Source: Paracoccaceae bacterium (lineage in GTDB: Bacteria; Pseudomonadota; Alphaproteobacteria; Rhodobacterales; Rhodobacteraceae). From it: 64,000 nt of DNA. Shown in pieces: positions 1 to 6,967 of the stretch. Location: positions 248,001 through 312,000 of the forward strand of contig JACKKD010000001.1 in NCBI GenBank assembly GCA_020637675.1. The letters are read 5' to 3'. How positions within the stretch are numbered: the first letter of the stretch is position 1; every line of letters begins with the position of its first letter. The notes under the pieces were generated by a model. The model was given only the letters and a program-made list of their open reading frames with translations, was not told where the DNA came from and searched no databases. Both the position numbers and the translations under genes were made by a program.

Positions 1-684
1 CCCGTATTTGAAGAGCCGCGCCTCACGGACCCAGAGGTCCATGATGCCGCCGTCATTCACCAGGTCGTCCGAGACCGACTGGATGAAGCAGGCGTGCGGC
101 TGCGGATGCTCGTAGGCGCTCTCGGACTTCACCAGCTTGCCGGTGACGTGATCGACGTAGAAGTGGCCCTGGCTCGGCCCGTCGATGCCATAGGCCCAAT
201 GGAGGCCGGTGTTGAACCACTGGGGCGAGTTCGGCGCGGCCATCTGTTCGGCCAGCATGAAGCGCATCTCGTCGTAATAGGCCTGCGCGTCGCCTTCGGA
301 GGTGAAGTAGCCGCCCTTCCAGCCCCAATAGGCCCAGGCGCCGGCGAGGCGGTCGAAGACCTGACGGGCCGAGGTCTCGCCGACAAAACGCTCACCCTCC
401 GGCAGGTCGGCCAGCGCGGCCTCGTCCGCGACCGAACGCCAGAGGAAGTGCGGCACGCCCTTTTCCTTCACACGGCGAAGCCGCGCCGGCACGCCCGCCT
501 TGCGGAAATACTTCTGGGCGAGCACGTCGGACGCAACCTGGCTCCAGCCCTCCGGCACCTCGACGGCGTCGTTGCGGAACACGATCTTGCCGTCGGGATT
601 TCGGATTTCCGAGGTGGTCGTCGCGAAGGCGATGCTTGCGTAGGCATCCTGCCCGGCCCGGGTGAATCTGCGTTCGATCTTCAT
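1..684 (-). CDS. nrdJ: Vitamin B12-dependent (class II) ribonucleotide reductase, N-terminal part
   Basis: Reduces ribonucleotides to deoxyribonucleotides in the cytosol using adenosylcobalamin, so it works with or without oxygen. The frame is open from ATG at 684 to the window edge (228 complete codons), so the C-terminal roughly four fifths lie outside. The N-terminus MKIERRFTRAGQDAY, the TTTSEIRNPDG stretch, the NSPQWFNTGLH block near residue 150 and the PHACFIQSV block near 200, with its conserved Cys, are typical of the alphaproteobacterial NrdJ family. It is preceded by a 500-bp noncoding region carrying a possible NrdR box. The gene runs off the window, so it is partial by truncation and not damaged. 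Confidence 0.93.
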   Translation of the reverse strand, partial: MKIERRFTRAGQDAYASIAFATTTSEIRNPDGKIVFRNDAVEVPEGWSQVASDVLAQKYFRKAGVPARLRRVKEKGVPHFLWRSVADEAALADLPEGERFVGETSARQVFDRLAGAWAYWGWKGGYFTSEGDAQAYYDEMRFMLAEQMAAPNSPQWFNTGLHWAYGIDGPSQGHFYVDHVTGKLVKSESAYEHPQPHACFIQSVSDDLVNDGGIMDLWVREARLFKYG

Positions 685-1200
685 TTCTGCCCCATCGTTC
701 CAGCGTTATGCGGCGCGCCCCTTCAGAGAACGTCTTGCCGCGCAGGTGCCGTTGAGGCGTGATCGTTCAAACATCCCCGCCCGCGGTGTGTGCGCGCACC
801 GCGTTCCGGCGTTGTCGCCGCCGGACTAGTCTTGGGGTGGTCTCCCGTCCCGCCGCCACTAAATCTTGTGGCTTTTTCTTCGGCCCGCACAAATTGACGT
901 AGGAACGGGGGGCCGGTCAACAGATTTTTCACGTTTCCGTGCAGAGATTTCAGCTTGACGCGGCAAGGCGGGAAATCGCCGGCGGAGCACATCGATTCAT
1001 GCACAGACCCCCGCCCCCGGAGACGGCCTGCAAATTTGCTTGCCCCGCGCCGGGTTGGCCGCGCCTCCTGCGATCCCGGGTGAAAACCGTCCACAGACAG
1101 GGGCGGCAGAGGGGCCGCGGACAGGGCAAGGTGCCGACCGGCCGGAGCCGGGCGCGCAAGGCCCGGGGGACGGGTCGGGGGGGCGGGACTTGGTCGGAAC
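685..1200. other. Noncoding region between nrdJ and tRNA-Pro
   Basis: About 516 bp without a convincing gene. It holds the candidate NrdR box and promoter near 856-920. I looked for a cobalamin riboswitch on the nrdJ strand and saw no B12-box-like core. The frames that stay open here have poor third-position bias, and one simply reads through the tRNA. Confidence 0.6.
856..920 (-). promoter_or_regulatory. Candidate nrdJ promoter with NrdR-like box
   Basis: On the minus strand CCACAAGATTTAGTGG (871-856) is a near-palindrome close to the NrdR consensus (acaCWAWATWTWGtgt type). A weaker partner with a CACAA half lies about 31 bp upstream (887-902); NrdR boxes usually come in pairs roughly three helical turns apart. 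TTGACC (920-915) with a 17-bp spacer to TCAATT (897-892) could be the core promoter, but the -10 matches poorly. The box is seen; its use by NrdR is inferred from the family. Confidence 0.4.
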
Positions 1201-1277
1201 TGGTCGGGGCGGCGAGATTCGAACTCACGACCTACGGTACCCAAAACCGTCGCGCTACCAGACTGCGCTACGCCCCG
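1201..1277 (-). tRNA. tRNA-Pro (anticodon TGG)
   Basis: Reading the minus strand, the acceptor arm CGGGGCG pairs with CGCCCCG before discriminator A and an encoded CCA. The anticodon loop TTTTGGGTA gives TGG (Pro), and the T-loop GTTCGAATC is canonical. Length is 77 nt including CCA. The last ten bases (GTCGGAACTGG region on plus) show a second TGGTCGG just downstream of the 3' end, a short partial duplication of the acceptor tail. Confidence 0.95.
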
Positions 1278-1322
1278 ACGTTTCGTTCCTAGCCGCTCGC
1301 CCGTCCGAGGGAAAGACCCAAG

Positions 1323-1793
1323 CTAGTCGCAGGGCCAGAGCGCGCCGGCCTGGGCAAGGCGCGGGTGGCGCAGCTCCGCCCCCTCGGCCAGCCCGAGTCG
1401 CGACGCAAGCCCGCCCTGTATCTCGAGGACCATCAGCGTCGCCGCAGGCCCGGGGATCGGCGTGACATCGCCCGGCACCGCATTGGCATGGACCCCGTTT
1501 ACCCGGCCGTCGGCGCCGATGAACACCATGTCGAGCGGAATGAGCGTGTTCTTCATCCAGAACGACACCGCCTGAGGGCGCTCGTAGATGAAGAGCATCC
1601 CGGCGCTCGGCCGCAACTCCTGCCGGAACATCAGCCCTTGGGCGCGCTCGGCCTCGTCGTCCGCGATCTCGACCGAGAAGCGCGCGTGCCCGCCGTCCCA
1701 GCGAAACTCGGCCCGGCCGTCGGAACAGCCAGCGAAGGCGCCCTGCCCGGCAACGGCGAAAAGCAGGACCGCAAGGCCGCCCGCGCGGATCAT
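1323..1793 (-). CDS. DUF192 family exported protein
   Basis: 156 residues beginning MIRAGGLAVLLFAVAG, an evident signal peptide ending near residue 22 (AFAGCSDG), so probably periplasmic. The rest is a complete DUF192 domain: EIADDEAERAQGLMFR, then FWMKNTLIPLDMVFI and VLEIQGG, the family's three conserved blocks. Its biochemical role is not established. The start at 1793 overlaps the stop of the upstream cold-shock gene by 4 nt (ATGA), suggesting translational coupling. A longer in-frame start exists but would lie deep inside the cold-shock gene and place the signal peptide internally, so I rejected it. Confidence 0.88.
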   Translation of the reverse strand: MIRAGGLAVLLFAVAGQGAFAGCSDGRAEFRWDGGHARFSVEIADDEAERAQGLMFRQELRPSAGMLFIYERPQAVSFWMKNTLIPLDMVFIGADGRVNGVHANAVPGDVTPIPGPAATLMVLEIQGGLASRLGLAEGAELRHPRLAQAGALWPCD

Positions 1794-2323
1794 TTCCGGT
1801 CCCGCACCGCGGCTTCCCATGAGGTGACCTGGGCGGCCATGCGGCCGCGCTTGCCCTCGATCACCCTGAGACAGACGGCCTCGCCGGGTTGCAGATCGGC
1901 AAAGCCGGACCGGCGCAGGACCTCGATGTGGATGAATACATCCTCGGGGCGGCTGTAGACATTGGCGAAACCGAAGCCCTTGGTCTTGTCGAACCACTTC
2001 ACCCGGGCCGGCTCCAGCGGCAGGGCCGCGATCTCGGCGGCGTCGCTGTCACCGAGATCCTCCATCGGGGCGCCCTCCTCGGTCTCGGGAGGAAGGATCT
2101 CGCGCACCTCGACGGCCTGGGCGCCGCGCGCCGTCTGCTGCACCAGGACCCTGATTCGCGCGTTGTCGGCCACCGAGCTCTGACCGAAGTTTCGCAGGAC
2201 GTTGGCGTGCAGCAGGATGTCCCCGCCGCTGGCATCGGCGACGATGAAACCGAAACCCTTGGCAGGATCGAACCATTTCACGCGGCCCGAGACCTCGTGC
2301 TGGTTCTGTTGTTCTTCTGTCAT
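1790..2323 (-). CDS. Double cold-shock-domain protein
   Basis: 177 residues with two cold-shock OB folds. The first (about residues 11-70) has GRVKWFDPAKGFGFI; the second (about 105-170) has ARVKWFDKTKGFGFA and DVFIHIEVL. Both keep RNP1 (KGFGFI/KGFGFA); RNP2 (DVFIH) is clear in the second and altered to DILLH in the first. An acidic linker (PPETEEGAPMEDLGDSDAAE) joins them. Such proteins bind single-stranded RNA/DNA and act as RNA chaperones; tandem forms are common in alphaproteobacteria. It precedes and overlaps the DUF192 gene. No cold-shock type 5' leader is obvious in the 100 bp upstream. Confidence 0.93.
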   Translation of the reverse strand: MTEEQQNQHEVSGRVKWFDPAKGFGFIVADASGGDILLHANVLRNFGQSSVADNARIRVLVQQTARGAQAVEVREILPPETEEGAPMEDLGDSDAAEIAALPLEPARVKWFDKTKGFGFANVYSRPEDVFIHIEVLRRSGFADLQPGEAVCLRVIEGKRGRMAAQVTSWEAAVRDRK

Positions 2324-2425
2324 TGTTCGTCGTTTCCCATTCCCGCCCCCGCCGGAACCGACCGGCGGAGAGTGGATTGATACTCAGCTACCACCTGGAG
2401 AAACTGGTCACCACCTGCGCGAAAG

Positions 2426-3031
2426 TTAGGGGTTCAATCGCGCGATCGTCCAATCGTCCGCCAGCGTCGCGCGACGCCATTGGAACCGGTCGTGCAGTCG
2501 AAAGGCCCCGTCAGCCCAGAACTCGATCTCCAGCGGCCTGATCCTGATCCCCCCCCAGAAGGGAGGACGTCCCGGCGCGATACCATGCGCCGCCGTAACT
2601 CGTGCCACTTCCGCCATCAACCTCGCGCGCGAAGCGAGCGGCTCGGACTGCTTCGACGCCCAGGCGCCAAGGCGGCTTTGAAGCGACCGCGAGGCGTAGT
2701 ACTCGTCCGCCTTCGGCCCTTCTTCGCGACTGGTTACACCCCTGACCCGGATCTGCCGCCTGAGCGACTTCCAGTGCAGCACGAAGGCCGCCTTGCCGGA
2801 AGCCGCAATTTCGCGTCCCTTGGCCGATCCGTAGTTTGTGTAAAATAGAAAGGCGTCGGCCTCAATCTCTTTCAGAAGCACCATCCGCGCGTTCGGCAAC
2901 CCATCGGAGTCAACCGTGGCCAGCGCGATCGCATTGGGATCGTTGGACTCGCTCGTTTCCGCCTCGGCAAGCCATGCTCGCGCGATCTCGAACGGGTCGG
3001 TGCCGGAGAATATGCCGCTGCGATCAGACAT
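2426..3031 (-). CDS. pdxH: Pyridoxine/pyridoxamine 5'-phosphate oxidase
   Basis: FMN enzyme that oxidises PNP or PMP to pyridoxal 5'-phosphate, the last step of B6 synthesis and salvage. 201 residues, the normal length. Visible family blocks are ATVDSDGLPNARMVLLKEI (FMN site, around residues 40-58), FYTNYGSAKG, FVLHWKSLRRQIRVRG and, near the C-terminus, PPFWGGIRIRPLEIEFW and HDRFQWRR, the PdxH C-terminal dimerisation region. It is divergently placed from fabI across 140 bp. The window also ends in pdxA, an earlier enzyme of the same pathway. Confidence 0.96.
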   Translation of the reverse strand: MSDRSGIFSGTDPFEIARAWLAEAETSESNDPNAIALATVDSDGLPNARMVLLKEIEADAFLFYTNYGSAKGREIAASGKAAFVLHWKSLRRQIRVRGVTSREEGPKADEYYASRSLQSRLGAWASKQSEPLASRARLMAEVARVTAAHGIAPGRPPFWGGIRIRPLEIEFWADGAFRLHDRFQWRRATLADDWTIARLNP

Positions 3032-3171
3032 TCTTCTTTGATTCCCGCAGTTTCTCGTTCTGATTGCAAGCGACGCAACAGGCTCGCCATTTAGCGCCTC
3101 TCACCCTTGAAGCAGGTCGGAACTTAGCCTAATGCTTCGGAACTCGATAAGAAAGTGGCGCGGGGGCAGAT

Positions 3172-4005
3172 ATGGCAACCAATTTGATGGCCGGCAAGCG
3201 CGGCCTCATCATGGGCGTTGCGAATGACAAGTCGATCGCCTGGGGGATAGCCCGCGCCTGCGCCGACGCGGGTGCCGAGCTTGCCTTCTCCTACCAGGGC
3301 GAGGCGCTGAAGAAGCGCGTGGAGCCGCTTGCCGCCGAGGTCGGTGCGACCGAGGTGATCGAGTGCGACGTCTCCGATCCGGCCTCACTCGACGGGTTGT
3401 TCGGGCGCCTGAAGGCCGTCTGGGGAAAGCTCGACTTCGTCGTCCACGCCATCGGCTTTTCCGACAAGAACGAACTCCGGGGCCGCTATGTCGATACCGG
3501 CATCGACAACTTCCGCATGACGATGGACATCTCGGTCTATTCCTTCACCGCCGTCTGCCGCCGCGCCGCGGCGATGATGCCGGACGGGGGGTCGCTTCTG
3601 ACGCTGACCTATTACGGCGCCGAACGGGTGATGCCGCATTACAACGTCATGGGCGTGGCGAAGGCCGCGCTGGAGGCCTCGGTGCGCTACATCGCCGAGG
3701 ACCTCGGCAAGGACGGTATCCGCTGCAACGCGATCTCGGCCGGACCGATCAAGACGCTCGCGGCCTCCGGCATCGGCGACTTCCGCTACATCCTGAAATG
3801 GAACGAACTGAACTCGCCGCTCCGCCGTAACGTCAACCAGGAGGAGGTCGGCAAGTCGGCGCTCTACCTTCTCTCCGACCTCGGCTCAGGCGTGACGGGC
3901 GAGACGCACCATGTCGATTGCGGCTACCACATCGTCGGCATGAAGGCGGTCGATGCACCGGACATCGACGCGGTGACCGGGCGAAACGGCAACGGCAAGG
4001 AGTAG
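3172..4005 (+). CDS. fabI: Enoyl-[acyl-carrier-protein] reductase (NADH)
   Basis: Reduces trans-2-enoyl-ACP in each cycle of type II fatty acid elongation. 277 residues with the atypical SDR layout of FabI: cofactor loop GLIMGVANDKSIAWGIA (residues 11-27), DVSD at 66-69, and the catalytic Tyr157-x6-Lys164 (YNVMGVAK) preceded by TLTYYGAERV. The C-terminal HHVDCGYHIVGM is the usual FabI ending. ATG at 3172 gives the expected N-terminus. It opens a plus-strand run with a LysE exporter (9 bp downstream) and gpt. Confidence 0.96.
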   Translation: MATNLMAGKRGLIMGVANDKSIAWGIARACADAGAELAFSYQGEALKKRVEPLAAEVGATEVIECDVSDPASLDGLFGRLKAVWGKLDFVVHAIGFSDKNELRGRYVDTGIDNFRMTMDISVYSFTAVCRRAAAMMPDGGSLLTLTYYGAERVMPHYNVMGVAKAALEASVRYIAEDLGKDGIRCNAISAGPIKTLAASGIGDFRYILKWNELNSPLRRNVNQEEVGKSALYLLSDLGSGVTGETHHVDCGYHIVGMKAVDAPDIDAVTGRNGNGKE

Positions 4006-4014
4006 GCCCAGGCG

Positions 4015-4638
4015 ATGGCCGCCATCGCCCTGCCCCAGGCCGCCGCCCTTTTCACCGCGCTGTCGCTCGCCATCCTGACGCCGGGTCCGGCGATCATCGC
4101 CACCGTCCAGACCGCCTTCGCGCATGGCCGTGAACGGGCCCTGCCCTACGGGCTCGGCCTTGCGACGGGTGCCTCGCTCTGGTGCCTGATGGCGCTTTTC
4201 GGGCTGGCGCTGGTGTTCAAGCTCAACCCGCTCCTCTTCGCGGCGCTGAAGGTCTTCGGCGGATTCTACCTGCTGTGGTTCGCCCGGGGGCTCTGGAAGG
4301 CCTCCACCGCGCCCCTGCCGGAGGCGGCCGAGGGTCCGGAAAGGGGTGCCTTGCGCGGATTCGCGGGGGGCATCGCGCTCAATCTCTCCAACCCCAAGCC
4401 CGCGCTCTTCTATGCGACGCTGATCCTCTCGGTCTTCCCCGAGCCGCTCGCTCCCTCGGGGCAGGCTCTGCTCTATGCGCTCTGCCTCGGGACGGAGCTT
4501 TTCTGGTATGCGCTGGTTGCGGTTCTGATGTCGACAGCGCGGATGCGTTCGCGCTACTTTGCCGCCAAATTCTGGATCGACCGGGCCTGCGCCGTGGCGA
4601 TGGCCCTGCTTGGTCTGATGTTGATCATCCAGCACTGA
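4015..4638 (+). CDS. LysE-family amino acid exporter
   Basis: 207-residue inner-membrane protein of the LysE/RhtB superfamily. The N-terminal LAILTPGPAIIATVQTAFAHG is the family signature (TPGP motif in helix 1), followed by about six hydrophobic segments and the central LSNPKPALFYATLIL block typical of RhtB-like members. The family exports amino acids such as lysine, threonine or homoserine; the substrate here cannot be told. It sits 9 bp after fabI and 12 bp before gpt, probably cotranscribed but functionally unrelated. Confidence 0.9.
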   Translation: MAAIALPQAAALFTALSLAILTPGPAIIATVQTAFAHGRERALPYGLGLATGASLWCLMALFGLALVFKLNPLLFAALKVFGGFYLLWFARGLWKASTAPLPEAAEGPERGALRGFAGGIALNLSNPKPALFYATLILSVFPEPLAPSGQALLYALCLGTELFWYALVAVLMSTARMRSRYFAAKFWIDRACAVAMALLGLMLIIQH

Positions 4639-4650
4639 ACGAGGATCGCG

Positions 4651-5157
4651 ATGAAGGAACGGCTTCCCCACGAGAAGGGCTTCCACGTCTCCTGGGACCA
4701 GATCCACCGCGATTCCCGCGCCCTCGCCTGGCGACTCGACGGGCAAGGGCCGGACAACGGCGCCTGGCGGGCGGTGGTCGCGATCACCCGCGGCGGCATG
4801 GCACCCGCGATGATCGTCAGCCGCGAGCTCGACATCCGCATCGTCGACACGATCTCGGTGAAGTCCTACAACCATCAGGCCCAGACCGCGCCGCGCGTCA
4901 TCAAGGCACCGCAGGCCGACATCATGGGCGCGGAAGGCGAAGGGGTTCTGGTCATCGACGACCTTGTCGATACCGGCAAGACGCTGGAACTGGTGCGGAA
5001 GCTCTATCCGAAGGCGCATTTCGCCACTGTCTATGCCAAGCCGGCGGGCCGCGCGATGGTGGACAGCTACATCACCGAGGTCAGCCAGGACACCTGGATC
5101 TTCTTCCCCTGGGACATGGCGTTGCAGTACGTCGAGCCCTACCGTGGGCGCGAATGA
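4651..5157 (+). CDS. gpt: Xanthine(-guanine) phosphoribosyltransferase
   Basis: 168-residue type I phosphoribosyltransferase for purine salvage, converting xanthine or guanine plus PRPP to the nucleotide. The PRPP-binding motif VLVIDDLVDTGKT lies at residues 99-111, with AVVAITRGGMAPAMIV at about 41-56 and the C-terminal WIFFPWDMALQYVEPYRG characteristic of Gpt. ATG at 4651 gives the standard N-terminus. Its stop overlaps the start of the next gene by 4 nt (ATGA), so the pair is likely translationally coupled. Confidence 0.94.
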   Translation: MKERLPHEKGFHVSWDQIHRDSRALAWRLDGQGPDNGAWRAVVAITRGGMAPAMIVSRELDIRIVDTISVKSYNHQAQTAPRVIKAPQADIMGAEGEGVLVIDDLVDTGKTLELVRKLYPKAHFATVYAKPAGRAMVDSYITEVSQDTWIFFPWDMALQYVEPYRGRE

Positions 5158-5642
5158 CGCCGAAGCGGCGACCTGCCGGAAGCACGGCCCGGGTCCTGCA
5201 CGACGCCTTCGAGATCGGCATCACCGCCAAGGCCGCCTTCGCCGCGGTCGAAACGCTCGCGGGCATCGCGATGTTCTTCCTGCACGCGGACTGGGTTCGG
5301 GCAATGGCGCGGTGGCTGACGGCCAGCGAACTGGGCGAGGATCCGGGCGACCTCATCGGCGGCTGGATCATGGCGGCGGCGCAGGGCCTGTCGGTCAGCA
5401 CGCAGCATTTCTGGGCGGTCTACCTGATCGGCCACGGGCTGATCAAACTGGCCGCCGTCGCCGCGCTGATCGCACGGGTCCGCTGGGCCTATCCGCTGTC
5501 GATCGCGGTGCTGGCGGGGTTCATCCTCTGGCAGATTCACAAGTGGATGCTGACCGGTTCGGCGCTCATGCTCGGGCTCAGCGTCTTCGATCTTCTGGTG
5601 ATCTGGCTCGTCTGGACGGAATACCGGGCGATGCGGGCCTGA
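5154..5642 (+). CDS. Small integral membrane protein, DUF2127-like
   Basis: 162 residues with four hydrophobic segments, roughly residues 20-40, 72-95, 100-125 and 130-155. The opening LHDAFEIGITAKAAFAAVE and the central YLIGHGLIKLAAVAALI block resemble the DUF2127 family of bacterial membrane proteins of unknown role. I chose ATG 5154 because it overlaps the gpt stop as ATGA and starts just before the family-like region; the frame stays open far upstream only as an overlap artefact. No function is assigned. Confidence 0.75.
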   Translation: MTPKRRPAGSTARVLHDAFEIGITAKAAFAAVETLAGIAMFFLHADWVRAMARWLTASELGEDPGDLIGGWIMAAAQGLSVSTQHFWAVYLIGHGLIKLAAVAALIARVRWAYPLSIAVLAGFILWQIHKWMLTGSALMLGLSVFDLLVIWLVWTEYRAMRA

Positions 5643-5716
5643 CCCGGGGCCGGCCGTGCCCTTGCGCCGACGCCGCCGGCGGTTAGAGTTGCCGCAGCCT
5701 CAGCACGGAGCCTGCG

Positions 5717-6895
5717 ATGACCCTGCCCCTGACCGCGACCATGGCCATGACCGAGGCGCCCCCGGTGATGGAGGCCCGCCGCTGGCTCGACGGCGTGACC
5801 TTCGCGCCCGACCGGCCGCTCATCAACGTCAGCCAGGCCGCTCCCATGGAGGCTCCGCCCGAGGGGCTGCGTCGCGCGATCGCCGAGGCGGCGCTGAACG
5901 ATCCGTCGGCGCATCTCTACGGCCCCGTGCTCGGCCTCCCCGCGCTTCGGGCCGAGATCGCGGACCAGTGGTCCGCCGCCTATGGCGGCGAGATCGAGGC
6001 GGCAGAAGTCGCGATCACCCAGGGTTGCAACCAGGCGTTTTGCGCAATCATGGCGACGATCGCCCGCGCCGGAGATGAAGTTCTCCTTCCTACCCCTTGG
6101 TATTTCAATCACAAGATGTGGCTCGACATGCAGGGGGTGACGGCTGTGCCGCTGCCTGCCGCGGCAGGTCTCATCCCCGATCCCGCGGCCGCTGCGGCAC
6201 TCCTGACGGAACGAACCCGCGCGATCGTCCTCGTCACCCCCAACAACCCGGGCGGGGTGGAGTATCCCGCCGAAACCGTCCGCGCCTTCTACGAGCTTGC
6301 CCGCGACCGCGGCCTCGCGCTCATCCTCGACGAGACCTACCGCGACTTCGACTCCCGCCCCGGGGCGCCGCACGACCTCTTCGGCGACCCCGGCTGGCGC
6401 GGAACGCTCGTCCATCTCTATTCCTTCTCCAAGGCTTTCCGGCTGACCGGCCACCGGGTCGGCGCCATCGTCGCCGATGCCGGCCGGCTCGCCGAGGTGG
6501 AGAAGTTCCTCGACACGGTGGCGATCTGCCCGAACCAGCTTGGCCAGATCGCGGCGCTCTGGGGGATGCGGAACCTTTCCCAGTGGGTCGCGGGCGAACG
6601 CGCCGAGATCCTCGCCCGCCGCGCGGCGATCGAGGCCGGTTTCGCCACCCTGCCCGGCTGGCGCCTTCTCGGCGCCGGCGCCTTCTTCGCCTACGCCCGC
6701 CATCCCTTCGACCTACCCTCGCCCGAACTCGCCAGACGGCTCGTCCGCGAGGCCGGCGTCCTCCTCCTTCCGGGTACGATGTTCCGCCCCGCGCGCGACC
6801 CGGAGGGCGCGCACGAGGTGCGGATCGCGTTCGCCAACATCGACGTGCCGGCGATCGGGACCCTCATCGAGAGGCTCAGAGGTTTGCGTCCCTGA
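5717..6895 (+). CDS. PLP-dependent class I/II aminotransferase
   Basis: 392-residue fold-type I aminotransferase. The PLP lysine is Lys239 in LYSFSKAFRLTGHRVG, preceded by TPNNPGG (about 172-178) and the aspartate of LILDETYRDFD (about 197-207), and followed by an arginine-bearing HEVRIAFANI near the C-terminus. These are the aspartate-aminotransferase superfamily signatures; the amino acid donor and the pathway cannot be read from sequence. It stands alone between a membrane protein gene and the PpiD-like gene, with 70-75 bp gaps on each side. Confidence 0.88.
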   Translation: MTLPLTATMAMTEAPPVMEARRWLDGVTFAPDRPLINVSQAAPMEAPPEGLRRAIAEAALNDPSAHLYGPVLGLPALRAEIADQWSAAYGGEIEAAEVAITQGCNQAFCAIMATIARAGDEVLLPTPWYFNHKMWLDMQGVTAVPLPAAAGLIPDPAAAAALLTERTRAIVLVTPNNPGGVEYPAETVRAFYELARDRGLALILDETYRDFDSRPGAPHDLFGDPGWRGTLVHLYSFSKAFRLTGHRVGAIVADAGRLAEVEKFLDTVAICPNQLGQIAALWGMRNLSQWVAGERAEILARRAAIEAGFATLPGWRLLGAGAFFAYARHPFDLPSPELARRLVREAGVLLLPGTMFRPARDPEGAHEVRIAFANIDVPAIGTLIERLRGLRP

Positions 6896-6967
6896 CGGTC
6901 GGCCTTGCCCGGCCCTCGCCGCTGGCCTAAACACCAGCGAAACGGACACCTCGGGGGACCAAACGCG

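Noticed and set aside
685..1200. Cobalamin riboswitch ahead of the B12-dependent nrdJ
   Set aside because: No B12-box core or matching stems were found on the minus strand; NrdR-type control fits better.
950..1228. Minus-strand open frame starting MSSNLAAPTS over the tRNA region
   Set aside because: It reads the tRNA-Pro end as codons; this N-terminus is a familiar artefact of tRNA 3' ends, and codon bias is poor.
3032..3171. Clear fabI promoter
   Set aside because: TTGAAG-N17-TAATGC and a GATAAG were seen but match too poorly to report as a site.
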